Of a DNA stretch of 57,052 bases, positions 16,301-25,927 are shown one piece after another; positions within the stretch are counted from its first letter, which is position 1, and every line of letters begins with the position of its first letter. Origin of the DNA: Flavobacteriales bacterium (GTDB lineage Bacteria; Bacteroidota; Bacteroidia; Flavobacteriales_F; PHOS-HE28); assembly GCA_017987115.1 (NCBI GenBank), contig JAGNUG010000010.1:1-57052 (forward strand). Direction: 5' to 3'. The notes beneath the pieces are model-generated. The model made no database searches, was not told where the DNA came from, and worked only from the letters and a program-made list of their open reading frames with translations. A program made the position numbers and the translations under genes.

Positions 16301-17452
16301 GCCCATAATGGTTACACCACTACCGACCTCAACCGCAGCAGTGGATGCACGGTTACAGCTATTGTTCTGCGTATGGTTCCCTCCGTACTGGTGGCCCATC
16401 TCGTGCGCAACGTAATCAATATCGAACGGGTCACCGACCGGATTGGATTGACCCGTTACACCTTGTGCTTTGCGTGAACTGGAACACGGAGAGTTCAATG
16501 AGGCAATACCACCTCCACCAGTGCTAAACACGTGGCCAATGTCGTAATTGGCGCCACCGATCACATTGGTGCATGTGGTCTGGTTCTCGCCGAGCATTGC
16601 AGAACCGTCGCCGTTGGAAAATGGATCTGTTCCCGCATCCAAAAAGATCAAACTACTGTTATTCGCAACCAATACCATCGTCAACGTCGCATCGCGTTCG
16701 AACATGTCGTTAACGCGGTTCATCGTGGTGGTCATAGCGGACATAACGCCGCCAGTGGTTCCGCCATGGAATGCAGCATACTCGCCGGTACATGCTAATG
16801 CCAAACGGTATGTCCGTAACTGACAATCGCCCACGCGATCAACTCCCATCTGCTCGATCCATTGACGTGTCTGCAATGCCGCAGCATCCAGGTCATTCAC
16901 TTGATCATAGCCGCAACCGAGAAATTCAGTGGTGTGCGTCTTCACGAAATTCTTTTTCGCATAGACCTGATAGTTCGTGGTGTTGCCAACGAACAGCGGA
17001 TCGATGAACCATGCCTCACGCGTAGGTGGCATGACCATGGCATGAAAACCATGTTCAGTGATATCCAACTTCACGGTCGTTCCAACATCATCCACTCCTA
17101 CCCCACTGTATGTGCGGATATTCGGGAATTGCGCTTGTAGATCCGGGTGCATGATGGACACTTCAAGCACACGGAAATCGGCAGCGCCACCAGTTGGTGT
17201 TGGCAAGGAGATGGTCGTTGTCGCTGATCGACGATCCAGGACCGTACCCGTTGCAGCTTGTGCCAATTGCGAACGCAACGTAGCCATATCCAACGTCACG
17301 TAACGCACTTGTTCCGGAGTGATGCGACGCTCTCCGGAATTAGCGATGGCCGCTGGAAACGATTGATCGGACCACACTGAGCGAGTCTGTGCTGAACTTG
17401 TCAATGGCAATGCGCACAATACAACGAACGCAAGACGAAAACGTGAAAACAT
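13340..17452 (-). CDS. secreted reprolysin-type (M12B-like) zinc metalloprotease, multidomain
   Basis: 1370 residues with signal peptide MFSRFRLAFVVLCALPLTSSA. The catalytic zinc motif HEMGHQYGGNH is at residues 350-360, with a downstream Met-turn candidate (VTIMGYAG). It is followed by several Ig/fibronectin-like sandwiches, then a region beginning TFPYAEDFESGLGEW that resembles a MAM/concanavalin-like lectin domain. The extreme C-terminus carries a duplicated module in which NDRDPIL or NDRDIIL precedes IGG.VPTN, with DVNMDG between, resembling a Ca-binding dockerin-type loop. The tail does not look like a standard T9SS type A or B domain. The likely role is extracellular protein degradation. 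Confidence 0.88.
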   Translation of the reverse strand: MFSRFRLAFVVLCALPLTSSAQTRSVWSDQSFPAAIANSGERRITPEQVRYVTLDMATLRSQLAQAATGTVLDRRSATTTISLPTPTGGAADFRVLEVSIMHPDLQAQFPNIRTYSGVGVDDVGTTVKLDITEHGFHAMVMPPTREAWFIDPLFVGNTTNYQVYAKKNFVKTHTTEFLGCGYDQVNDLDAAALQTRQWIEQMGVDRVGDCQLRTYRLALACTGEYAAFHGGTTGGVMSAMTTTMNRVNDMFERDATLTMVLVANNSSLIFLDAGTDPFSNGDGSAMLGENQTTCTNVIGGANYDIGHVFSTGGGGIASLNSPCSSSRKAQGVTGQSNPVGDPFDIDYVAHEMGHQYGGNHTQNNSCNRASTAAVEVGSGVTIMGYAGICAPNPLNNSIAMFGGYSMQEIAANVTSGTSSTCPATTTIIGETAPTVSAGVDRTIPRSTPFVLTAIGSDAQTSQTLTYSWEQMDNAVATMPPVATNTGGPAWVPKLPTTSPVRWMPNLDDVIANNSPTWEVLSSVGRTYNFRVTVRDNLDNGACNDQDNMVVTVASNSGPFLVTQPNTAVSWPALSSQTITWDVANTTASPVSCANVNILLSTDGGQTFPTTLLANTPNDGTQTVTLSNSPSTTARIKIEGANNIFYDMSNTNFTISASSPDYSLNVTDATASACQPSNATYAVQIGSLLGYTNPVTLSTSALPTGANATFSTNPVTPGGSTTLTISNTAAVTPGTYAITLNATSASGPRSLPLTLSVLGSPGQVTLLAPANGEPAATGPLTWNADPNAETYTVTLGSNAAMTTVLETGSGVVGTSYQPTTANAPNTTYYWNVRAVNTCATATPSATWSYTTSDCQPVTVQITLDRYGAETTWTIKDASQNTVASGGPYTTVGTNGEYPQPDIQLCLPAGCYDLTANDSANDGLCCAYGNGYIAVLDGVAPLAYAGSFANTVTVNFCVGGGCVTTFPYAEDFESGLGEWLQNFGDDMDWTRLSGSTASSNTGPSGDHTTGSGFYLYTEASNSGNPSKVAELIGPCIDLSGLTTANMTFWYNMLGANMGTLNVDVWNGSSWTNGVFSISGAQGSNWIQGTVDLDPFVGSTIRVRFRGVTGNGFASDMAIDDIQFDGSATQQVLISAKAFLQGPYVEGTGLMNDDLRAASLVPLNEPYTLPDFLQVLGGGETTTSGVLGVTGNDAIVDWVLLELRSGSNSAQVIATRSALIQRDGDIVDVDGVSPVSFPVATANYYVAVRHRNHLACMAAAPVSLSATTTSLDFSTVTTFGTEAQLVLGGKNVLWAGNVVVDDEVLYTGQGNDRDPILTLIGGVVPTNTAAGYHLEDVNMDGVARYTGTNNDRDIILENIGGTVPTNSRAEQLP

Positions 17453-17617
17453 GAATGAACTTCGGTTAACCTGCTGGGAGAATTGGCCGGCGGTTTATGG
17501 TATTCTCAGTGGAGGGATCCTGAAAAAAAGTGACGCGAAGTTAACCCTAGTTGTGGGACAACGTCAACCAGATCAGCGACTTCCCATCATTCCTAAGACC
17601 GTAAGACCAACCCGTGA

Positions 17618-20600
17618 TCACTCCTCCACTGCAACACGGATGCCTTCACTGTGACTACTGAATTCCGGGGCGTACATGCACATCGCTGTGGTAATGCCAC
17701 TGCTGAAATCACCAGCATGTGTTACCCGAAGGTCGTATTCGAACACATACGTTCCGGGCGAAATCCGATCAAAGAAAAAGTGCATGGCCACATCCCGGAT
17801 GCTTTGGTAATAGCCCAGACCACCTTGATAATTGTATCCGCTGATGGCTACTGTTGGCTCCAGACCTGCCGCTCGCAGGTCTTTCAAATGCACGTAGTCG
17901 ACATATCGATCGGTCTTTAGCTCGATACGCATGGTGAGCAGATCGCCGGCCTTCAGGTTGCGTGCTTTGTTCAATGCGATCAGTTGTGGACCACTCTCCG
18001 TTTGCTCATGCAACATCACTTTCTTGCTGATGACAAATGGACTTTCATGCGGCGTGACCTTGTCCATTTGCTCCAGGTACTGCCAATGCAATGCGCCCCA
18101 CTGAACGCCGTCCTCGGATGTGGTGATCGTTACCGCGCCCATCTCTGGTTTCACTTTATCTCCGCTCCAGCTTTGTGTGAAGTAACCAGTGCCCGCTTCC
18201 TGTGCATCTGCTCGTATTTGCTCCGTACCCACTTTGATGACCGGTTGCGACTTCGGTTCCAGCAGGTCGCTGCCCGTTAGCAATAACGCGTAGCACGCTT
18301 CTGATGTAGCCTTCGTCGTTTTCCAATCCGTGGTCTGTTTTAGTTTCAACAGGTATTGGCGTAACGCATCCACGCTTTGATCATCCTTCATCACTTCATG
18401 GAATGCTTCGATCATCAACGCATGTGTTTCCGTCGGAAATTCACTCCAGGAATATCCGCCTTTGAATTCCTTCCAATACATACCGAGCTCTTCATTCCGA
18501 GTTGCCCGTTGGGATAGCGATATCATGATCAGCTCCGCGGTTGCATGATCTCCCATCCGATCCAATGCCAACGCGGCCATGGCCTGCCCTTGGAATCCGT
18601 TCTGCAACCATGTCGCGGCCAATCGCTTTTTATAGAATTCCATAGCGGTATTCGTTCCGCCTGTGATCGGCCAACGTTCAAAAAAGCTACGTGCGTAGAG
18701 CATGTGGATATCCAGTATGCTCGGCTCATAGTTCTCCAGTGCTTCAGCTTTGTTCCGCTGCACCAGCTCTTTGTATCCTCGATCGATATCGGCATCCAAC
18801 CATTGTACGGCCTTTTGCAACATGCGCTGTGCTGGCCCATCCGTGCGCAGGTCCGATGCACCCAACTTTTCCAGATGTCCGAAGCCCGCAACAATGTGCT
18901 GCGTTATATACCGGCTCTCGCGCATGCCGCTCCACCAAGGCCACCCACCATTATCCAGTTGCATATCCTGCAATTTCTTCAGTGCGATCGCTTCTTCGGA
19001 ACCCATACGCTGTAGATCAAAGAACAAGGCAATGCGATGCTTGCGTTCTGTTTCATTGTTCGCGTTCAACACCCAAGGTGTTTCTTCCAGCACAGCGGTT
19101 TTCAATTCATGATCTTTCTCAAGTGCTGAAAGGAATGCACCTTCATTCCCATTCGTTTCCGCCTGTTCCTTCCACGCTTTGAATACGCTTTCGATCACCG
19201 GACGCTCTTCAACAATATGCCCTGCCAATCTGTTCGCATAATAGCGACTGAACGTCTGCTCGGCGCATGCATGCGGAAACTCCATCATGTACGGCAACGC
19301 TTGTACCGCGTACCAAGCAGGGTTCGGTGTGAACTCCAATTTCAAGTTCTGATGCTTCAATGTGGTGCTCGTTGTATTCTTCAACTTGTCGAGCGTGAAG
19401 GTCTTTGTGCCCGCCTTCGTTATGGCGATCGGCAAACTTTCGGTGACGAATACTTTGTCCGTTAGAACTGGCAACACGCGTTCTTCACCATCTCCGATCC
19501 GGCCATTGGATGCTGAAATGCGTATGCCAACAACGCTCCATGTTTCCGGCACGGTAATGTCCCATTCAACCGACGCGCTTTTGCCTGGTCCAGCGTTGAA
19601 ATTCCGCACTGCTTCCGTTATTCCGAACTCGTTCGTCACAGTTCTATTCGTTAATGGATCAAAGAGCTCCAACGTTGCATCACCGAGTACTTCACCTCCT
19701 TCGATCACATTCACTTTTGCGGTCAGCGTTATCCGATCACCTACCCGTAAAAAGCGCGGCAGGTTCGGCACCACCATCAGCGGTTTTTGCGTGATGGTCT
19801 CTTTGCTGAAGTTCGCGATCTTCAGGTCCGGCGTGTGTGCCAAGCCCAACACTTTCCATCGCGTTAATGCGTCGGGTGTTTTGAATCGCAATACGATTGA
19901 GCCATCGCGATCGGTAAGTAGAACGGGGAAGAAAAATGCCGTCTCGCGAAAGTCGCTGCGTAGGGGTTGTTGTGTGGAGGCAGACGGAGTGGATGGCGGC
20001 TCTGGGCTTTTATCCAACCTCTCTTCGTCAAGACCACCGGCCTCCGCATCGTCAATTACAGGAGATGCAGCGATACTCATTTCATCTTCTGCAAATAATC
20101 CAGGAGCAGGCGCATCAGCGTCCATTCTTGAGTTCCGATGCATTACGACACCTCTTTGACCTTGAGCCGAATAGTCCATTACCCCGCGATACCGGCCCAT
20201 ACCAAAAGTTTCCAAATACGGATACCTCCGTGATGTATCCGCAGCGCCTGCATAATTGCGATACACCTCTTGCCCATACGCCTGCCCGAATGGCTCTGCA
20301 CGCGACCAACCCAAGAGTGCTGAATTACTTCGCCAGATCGATAGGTTCCAGTTGTGCGGCACGAAGTGATCCAATGATGCATCGTACATCACAGCGAGCA
20401 ATTGCGCGGCTACTTTTTCCTTCTTCGGTCCCGTGATCTTCAAGCGCCATTCTTCGTCTTGTCCGGGTAATAATTTATCGCGGAATGTTTGCCATTCCAC
20501 GTTCAATTCCTTGTTGCTCCATGGGACATCGATCCATTGTGTCGACATGTGTTGTAGTCCGCGTTCCACACAAACAAAATGCACAGCGAAACCACCGCGA

Positions 20601-23600
20601 TCCAGTTCCAACGCCGGGATCTCCAATAGCTGTTGGCCCTTCTTCAAAAGTATGCGCCGGTTCACAACGATCTTACCGTCGCGTTCAACCTCCATCAGTA
20701 CGCGGCATTCATCGAGCGCACTGCTTATTAATATCGCTGCGCTTTCACCCGGCTCCACGGTTGTCTTCAGCAATTCCACGTGAAATGCATCGTTCACGAA
20801 TCCGGTATTCTGTATTGTTGGATCGTAAATGGTGATCACTTTGCTCGCTTTCACCGGTATCCCTTGTGGATCATTCACGCTCACATCGATCCGATAAGTT
20901 CCAACTGTCCAAGCATCCAATTCCGGCAAGAAGGTCTTCTTGCCATTCGCTCGCACACTGTCCCGCTCAAAGTGTACACGCTTAACCGGCCAGTTCATCG
21001 GATCCTCATGTTTCAGGTCTTTCTGGCCTGGCAGAAAACGATTGGGTCGTTCCCACAGACGATCTCGGAACGGAGCATCAGCAGGCGCCTGCAATTCAAC
21101 GATCGTAATGTCCATCGGTAGATCGACATCCTGTCCGTTCAAGTTCTTTACGCGCACATCCAAACTATCCGTTACCGAACGATCGATCGCATCGCCACCA
21201 TTGATCACAATGTCGACACTTCGGTATGCGACATTGATCGTCGTTGTGCTTGTTTGCGTTTCTCCATTGATATCGACCGCACTCGCTTCTACGGTGTAGA
21301 AAAATGTTGGATCCGCATTGCGCGGAAAGATCCAGTCCGGTTGTGCAATGAACTTGATGACGAACATCCCTTCCGCATCACACTCGGCAACACCACTGGC
21401 CAATTGTGTTTCTCTGCCCCACGGCAATCCACGCCATCCCCAGCCGCACCACCATGGCATACGTGCGCCCCGCTTCACCGTCCATTGAACAGTAGCACCA
21501 TCCAACGGAACACCTGCGTAACTTTTAGCAACACCAGTAACGGTTGCTTCAGCATTCAGTTTCGGTGTATCGGTGATCGGATCGAACAACACCTCGAATG
21601 TTGGGCGCTTGTATTCTTCAACCTGAAAATAAACGGACCCATGTTCTTCTTCAACGTGCATGCCACCGGTAAGCACGCCTTGCGGTGTTCTGAATGAACC
21701 ATGGAACGAACCGTATTCATCGGTCGTCACATTCAAGGTGTCAACCAGTTCACCGTTCACATCAAAGAATTTCACTTGTGTTGCGTACCCTGCTTTTACT
21801 CTGGTATTCGTTCCATTCTTGGCAGTGACAATGCCTTTGAACAATACTTCCTGCCCTGGTCTGTAGATCGCGCGATCGGCGAACATGAATGTGCGCAATG
21901 ACTCCTCTTGTTCACTATGCTCCGCCATGTAGATCCAGCGCGATCCCGTATGGAACTTGTCATCACCAATGGATACACTCCAGATCAATTGCCCTTGTTG
22001 TCCTTTAAGCGATGTTCGGACCATCCCTTCTTCATTGGTCGTGAATTCTTCGACTCCAATGAAACGGCGATTCCCGGTGTAATCCCTATTCCTAACATAA
22101 GCCCATGCTTTCGCACCTTTGATCGGCTTGCCGGTTGTTCGGTCCAAAACCAAGAGATCCAGATCGGCTCCGTGATAACGATCAACGACAGCAATATCGG
22201 TGCTCCAGAAATTCGCGAAGACCAGGATGTCCCGTTCGGGTTTGAAAGTGGCACTGTCGCTGATCAGGATCGCGTAACGACCATAAGGCAATCCTTCGAC
22301 GGGTAACTCGGTCAGATGCGCATTCATGTCGCCATCATCGGGGAGGTCAACAGACCATTCGCGGATCGATTTCCTAGTTGTTAGTTCTTTACCATGATCA
22401 CCGTTATACCGCTGGTCATCGTTGATGTCCTGCGGATCCTTCACAACACGCAACCACAGTTTCTTTACGTTGGCATGTTGCACGGCGATGATCGATCCCG
22501 CATTTCCGGGAACTGCCTCCTCGGCGAACAACTGCAATGAAGGCCGCTCCAATTGCTTTTTTAATACGGCGGCTTTTATTGCGCCATAGGACTCTGGATA
22601 TTTGGCGATCGCGGTGTCGCACAGATTCCGTGCTTTGATCCGCTCTTCCTTATATGCATCACCGACCAACCGCTGATAGTTATTGGCCTGTTCACTATGC
22701 CATTCAGCCATAGCAACACCTACTTCGCTATAGGCGGGTAACCGCAACAACCTGCTCTGCAAAATGGAAAGAGCGTTGTAGTACAAGCTATCCTTATCTG
22801 ACAATGTGCTATGCTCCCGCACGAATGACAAGCGGTCGAGAATAACATCGGTAAGCGCTACCGGAGCATCATCCGCCAAGTGGCTGCGCTCCAATTGTTG
22901 GAAAGTGATCAACGCCTTATACTCCCACGAGGTACTGTCGCGATGCGCGATCTTCTTCCATGCAAATGCTTCAAAGAGCTCGAAGTAGAACGGGTCGTCC
23001 AGCTTGAACCGCCACTCCGGTTCCGTTAGCCGTGTCTCGGAATTTTCGAACACCTCGATAGCCCGTCTTCCCAATAGATCGTATACCGTTGGTCGCAATT
23101 CTACCGCGCCATCTTCATTACCCAATAGTTCACCGAGACCTGCCGATGGGATCTGCTTCAATGTATCATAAGGTTCCACGGACGCCGCGTATTCCGCGAT
23201 CACTTTCGCCATGAATTGGCGCTGTGTCCATGTGCTTGGATCACTATCCAGTACATCTTCAGAGGACGCAAGATCCGTTCGTTGCAACACCTGCCAGCGA
23301 CTCTGTTGGTATAGGTTCCAATAGCTCTCACCAATAACCGAATGCAACACTTGCTTTAACGGCACATTGGCGTTCGTCGAACGTTCTTCCAATGCAATCA
23401 ACCACTCTGTTCTTTCAACTCCGGTCCGTTGTTCGAACGTCCCGCGATACATCCATGCTTTGAATTCGGTGCGCCAATCGTTCCGGCTTTGAGCATCCGT
23501 TAGCAAACCGTTCACCTGCTCCAATGCCGATGCGTATTGACCGATCTTGGTAAGACTGTCGATCACTGACCAGCGTGGGTCCGAGGGTTCTATGTTCGTG

Positions 23601-23698
23601 GTGTTCACGTTGTTGCGGATGAGGCTGCAGGTCATCAGGAACGCTGAGCTAGCGATCACTGCAACGGTGTTAAGGAACAGACGGAAAGTGTATTGCAT
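17618..23698 (-). CDS. alpha-2-macroglobulin family lipoprotein with thioester
   Basis: 2026 residues. The N-terminal hydrophobic segment ending LMTC is a lipobox, suggesting a periplasmic or outer-membrane-anchored protein. About 350 residues of helical sequence precede the MG2-type sandwiches. A flexible bait-like stretch rich in Asp/Glu/Pro/Ser lies around residues 1180-1240. The thioester motif CAEQ is at residues 1478-1481 within FPHACAEQTFSRYYANRL, followed by the alpha-toroid helices. Bacterial alpha-2-macroglobulins trap proteases that breach the envelope. No pbpC-type partner is adjacent, unlike the enterobacterial arrangement. Confidence 0.93.
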   Translation of the reverse strand: MQYTFRLFLNTVAVIASSAFLMTCSLIRNNVNTTNIEPSDPRWSVIDSLTKIGQYASALEQVNGLLTDAQSRNDWRTEFKAWMYRGTFEQRTGVERTEWLIALEERSTNANVPLKQVLHSVIGESYWNLYQQSRWQVLQRTDLASSEDVLDSDPSTWTQRQFMAKVIAEYAASVEPYDTLKQIPSAGLGELLGNEDGAVELRPTVYDLLGRRAIEVFENSETRLTEPEWRFKLDDPFYFELFEAFAWKKIAHRDSTSWEYKALITFQQLERSHLADDAPVALTDVILDRLSFVREHSTLSDKDSLYYNALSILQSRLLRLPAYSEVGVAMAEWHSEQANNYQRLVGDAYKEERIKARNLCDTAIAKYPESYGAIKAAVLKKQLERPSLQLFAEEAVPGNAGSIIAVQHANVKKLWLRVVKDPQDINDDQRYNGDHGKELTTRKSIREWSVDLPDDGDMNAHLTELPVEGLPYGRYAILISDSATFKPERDILVFANFWSTDIAVVDRYHGADLDLLVLDRTTGKPIKGAKAWAYVRNRDYTGNRRFIGVEEFTTNEEGMVRTSLKGQQGQLIWSVSIGDDKFHTGSRWIYMAEHSEQEESLRTFMFADRAIYRPGQEVLFKGIVTAKNGTNTRVKAGYATQVKFFDVNGELVDTLNVTTDEYGSFHGSFRTPQGVLTGGMHVEEEHGSVYFQVEEYKRPTFEVLFDPITDTPKLNAEATVTGVAKSYAGVPLDGATVQWTVKRGARMPWWCGWGWRGLPWGRETQLASGVAECDAEGMFVIKFIAQPDWIFPRNADPTFFYTVEASAVDINGETQTSTTTINVAYRSVDIVINGGDAIDRSVTDSLDVRVKNLNGQDVDLPMDITIVELQAPADAPFRDRLWERPNRFLPGQKDLKHEDPMNWPVKRVHFERDSVRANGKKTFLPELDAWTVGTYRIDVSVNDPQGIPVKASKVITIYDPTIQNTGFVNDAFHVELLKTTVEPGESAAILISSALDECRVLMEVERDGKIVVNRRILLKKGQQLLEIPALELDRGGFAVHFVCVERGLQHMSTQWIDVPWSNKELNVEWQTFRDKLLPGQDEEWRLKITGPKKEKVAAQLLAVMYDASLDHFVPHNWNLSIWRSNSALLGWSRAEPFGQAYGQEVYRNYAGAADTSRRYPYLETFGMGRYRGVMDYSAQGQRGVVMHRNSRMDADAPAPGLFAEDEMSIAASPVIDDAEAGGLDEERLDKSPEPPSTPSASTQQPLRSDFRETAFFFPVLLTDRDGSIVLRFKTPDALTRWKVLGLAHTPDLKIANFSKETITQKPLMVVPNLPRFLRVGDRITLTAKVNVIEGGEVLGDATLELFDPLTNRTVTNEFGITEAVRNFNAGPGKSASVEWDITVPETWSVVGIRISASNGRIGDGEERVLPVLTDKVFVTESLPIAITKAGTKTFTLDKLKNTTSTTLKHQNLKLEFTPNPAWYAVQALPYMMEFPHACAEQTFSRYYANRLAGHIVEERPVIESVFKAWKEQAETNGNEGAFLSALEKDHELKTAVLEETPWVLNANNETERKHRIALFFDLQRMGSEEAIALKKLQDMQLDNGGWPWWSGMRESRYITQHIVAGFGHLEKLGASDLRTDGPAQRMLQKAVQWLDADIDRGYKELVQRNKAEALENYEPSILDIHMLYARSFFERWPITGGTNTAMEFYKKRLAATWLQNGFQGQAMAALALDRMGDHATAELIMISLSQRATRNEELGMYWKEFKGGYSWSEFPTETHALMIEAFHEVMKDDQSVDALRQYLLKLKQTTDWKTTKATSEACYALLLTGSDLLEPKSQPVIKVGTEQIRADAQEAGTGYFTQSWSGDKVKPEMGAVTITTSEDGVQWGALHWQYLEQMDKVTPHESPFVISKKVMLHEQTESGPQLIALNKARNLKAGDLLTMRIELKTDRYVDYVHLKDLRAAGLEPTVAISGYNYQGGLGYYQSIRDVAMHFFFDRISPGTYVFEYDLRVTHAGDFSSGITTAMCMYAPEFSSHSEGIRVAVEE

Positions 23699-23708
23699 AT
23701 GGATCCTG

Positions 23709-23716
23709 CAAATGTA
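23709..23716 (-). promoter_or_regulatory. -7 box of the macroglobulin gene
   Basis: The minus strand reads TACATTTG, an exact TAnnTTTG match, ending 10 nt before the ATG. The 5' leader would be only a few nucleotides. Confidence 0.65.
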
Positions 23717-23863
23717 CCTCCGTCAATGGGAGTGAAAGAACATGCAATTCAAGGTTTACGCGGTGTAAAGGTGGATGACCCCAACGTTACTATTCCGTTC
23801 ATGTTCCAGTGCGGATATTTACCGTTCATTGGTCCTGCAGATCAGCAAGAAAATACCACATTG

Positions 23864-24352
23864 ATGATACCGGACCCAAGATCATTTCTGACTGAACTTT
23901 TCGGATCGCTTAATAAGCATGGCATTGATGTGGGCCCATACGAATTGGATCACATTTGTTACCGTGTGGATACGGAAGTCCGTTATTCTGAGATGAAGGC
24001 GACCTTCCGGGAACATGCTCATTTGCTTGTTGAGTCGATGGTCTCCGGAAGATTGATCGCCACATACAAATTGAATGAATCCTTCCTTTTTGAAGGTCGA
24101 TCGATCACGGTGATCGAACTCCCCTCACCTAAAAGCGGCTCGCCTTATTACGAAGGGTATGAGCATGCAGAATTCGTTATCGACTGTGATCCCTTGGCAT
24201 TCACTGAACGCTATCCGCAACTGGATTGGGACCTGAGCGGGTCGCGAAAACTGATGAACGCGGATGTTCGTTTGCCATTCGGAAGCATCAGTGTAAAATT
24301 CCATCAGGAGGCTTTGGAGAAGGTTATTGAACGAGAGCGTTCGATGACTTGA
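23864..24352 (+). CDS. YecM-like vicinal-oxygen-chelate-fold protein
   Basis: 162 residues from ATG at 23864; the frame is open upstream, but homologues begin near this Met. The order of motifs follows E. coli YecM: GPYELDHICYRVDT, then ESMVSGRLIATYKL, ITVIELPSPKSG, YEHAEFVID and a terminal SVKFHQEALEKVI. YecM has a VOC-like fold with a putative metal site, and its substrate is unknown to me. It is divergently oriented from the macroglobulin gene and convergent with the FAD oxidoreductase. Confidence 0.8.
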   Translation: MIPDPRSFLTELFGSLNKHGIDVGPYELDHICYRVDTEVRYSEMKATFREHAHLLVESMVSGRLIATYKLNESFLFEGRSITVIELPSPKSGSPYYEGYEHAEFVIDCDPLAFTERYPQLDWDLSGSRKLMNADVRLPFGSISVKFHQEALEKVIERERSMT

Positions 24353-24398
24353 TCACAATTGGAAGATGAGGATACGTTCAATGCTTCGCAGCTGAACT

Positions 24399-25421
24399 TC
24401 ACGAAAACCGATCACAACGCACTTCAGGGTCGATCTCTTTTCCATCAAAAAGATGGTCTGCCAAATGCATTGCGCACCACGGCGCCAACAACACGCCACG
24501 CGAACCTAGACCATTGAATATGGCCTCGTGTTCTCCTGTTCTACCCACTATGGGGCGACGATCCTTGGTGGCTGGTCGAACTCCTGATGAATGTTCAAGC
24601 ACTTCTATCGAAAGCTTTACAAAGGCCTGAAGCATCCCAAGTAACTCTTCTCGCGCATTTGTTGTTGTACCCGTCCATACGTTGGTCCAGTCGAACGTGG
24701 AACCTATGCGATACACATCATCGCCCAGCGGTAAAATGAATACCCGCCGATGCACCATGTTCTTGAATCCGAGACCGGGGATACGCACCAACAATGTTTC
24801 TCCTTTTACGGGTGCTAAACCTTGCGCTGTGGAAAATGGTCCCGAACATCGAATCAGCCAACGCGCTCGAACGTCACCGATCCGGATGTGATCCTGTTCG
24901 TTTACGATCTCCTCTTCTTGCACGTTGCGTTCCGTAAGGCGACCATCACCGATAAGCTTTGCTCGTTGCGCAGCAAGAACTAAAGGAACATCCAACCATG
25001 CTGCCTTTGTTACCGTTCCATAACCATGCGGTACACCGACCGGTGCTTGGTCCACATCAACCTCTGGTCGTTGAGTAATAAAGGATGAGCTTTCGGTATC
25101 CTGCATGACCCGCTCCCATTGATCACGTTCAATGGGTGTTGGAAAAACTTTGACCATGGGTAGCGGATGCCAAAGATCAATTCCATAGCGCGCTTGCAGA
25201 TCCGTGTAGAATCCGTCAGCAATTGGCAATAGCTCTCCTGCGCGCCAACTTGGAATATCGCGCTTAAAAACGATCGGGTTCACAACTCCGGCTGCGACCA
25301 ACGATGCGTTTCCATTTCTCCGTTCATTGAAAACATGGATACTCAAGCCGCGTTGTTGAAGGACTTCCGCAAGCACTGCGCCAGCAAGTCCGTGGCCAAG
25401 GATAATAGCATCGTGGAGCAC
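24399..25421 (-). CDS. FAD-dependent oxidoreductase (DAO family)
   Basis: 340 residues from a GTG start at 25421. The dinucleotide-binding motif GHGLAG follows the first strand (AIILGHGLAGAVLAEVL), and the C-terminus has the second FAD motif FNGLGSRGVLLAPW. The layout resembles glycine/D-amino-acid oxidases and the MnmC C-terminal domain, so an amine substrate is likely but unspecified. A GACCTTCG box ends 4 nt before the GTG, which supports this start. Confidence 0.85.
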   Translation of the reverse strand: MLHDAIILGHGLAGAVLAEVLQQRGLSIHVFNERRNGNASLVAAGVVNPIVFKRDIPSWRAGELLPIADGFYTDLQARYGIDLWHPLPMVKVFPTPIERDQWERVMQDTESSSFITQRPEVDVDQAPVGVPHGYGTVTKAAWLDVPLVLAAQRAKLIGDGRLTERNVQEEEIVNEQDHIRIGDVRARWLIRCSGPFSTAQGLAPVKGETLLVRIPGLGFKNMVHRRVFILPLGDDVYRIGSTFDWTNVWTGTTTNAREELLGMLQAFVKLSIEVLEHSSGVRPATKDRRPIVGRTGEHEAIFNGLGSRGVLLAPWCAMHLADHLFDGKEIDPEVRCDRFS

Positions 25422-25425
25422 AATG

Positions 25426-25433
25426 CGAAGGTC
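25426..25433 (-). promoter_or_regulatory. putative -7 box of the FAD oxidoreductase gene
   Basis: The minus strand reads GACCTTCG, 4 nt before the GTG start. The match to TAnnTTTG is partial, but the spacing repeats that of other genes in the window. Confidence 0.4.
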
Positions 25434-25448
25434 GTGTGAATTGCCGGA

Positions 25449-25805
25449 TCAGGCTGCGATCAACCCCTGCATACGTTGAAGCAGGTCTTCCTGGTCGTAT
25501 GGTTTTTGGATCACCTCGTTGGCTACATTCCCTAGCAGACTTTCATCCAATAGCGTAATGTCGAAACTGGTAACAACGATCACGGGCGTGTTCATGCCCA
25601 ACGAACGGATCGTTGCCAAAGGGCCGATTCCAACTGCTTGTGGAGTAAATTCCAGAATGATCAGATCGGGCTTTTCAGCCCATATGGTCAAGATCAGGTT
25701 ATTGGTGTTGCTAAGCGCAGTTACTGTCCAGTTAGCAGCTAAGAGTCTCTTTTCCAGCAACTTGCGCACTAGGGCATCGGCTTCTATCAGGATCACGTGG
25801 GGCAT
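25449..25805 (-). CDS. stand-alone receiver-domain protein lacking the phospho-acceptor Asp
   Basis: 118 residues, a single CheY-like domain. The acidic pocket is E8/D10 (LIEADA), the switch Thr is T79 (VVTSFD) and the conserved Lys is K101 (QKPY). At the phospho-acceptor position the sequence is PDLIILEFTP, giving Glu52 instead of Asp. Glu at this position often mimics phosphorylation, so the protein may be constitutively 'on' or respond to something else. There is no output domain and no adjacent histidine kinase. Confidence 0.85.
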   Translation of the reverse strand: MPHVILIEADALVRKLLEKRLLAANWTVTALSNTNNLILTIWAEKPDLIILEFTPQAVGIGPLATIRSLGMNTPVIVVTSFDITLLDESLLGNVANEVIQKPYDQEDLLQRMQGLIAA

Positions 25806-25927
25806 GGTGTCGAGGGTCGTAATGCATTGTATACGCCACTCTTCACTATAAGGTTCCTACCCGTTTGATGGGCTCACGCTCTCCTTTCAATTCAACCACT
25901 TAGGTCCATCGGTTACCAATGAAGTGG

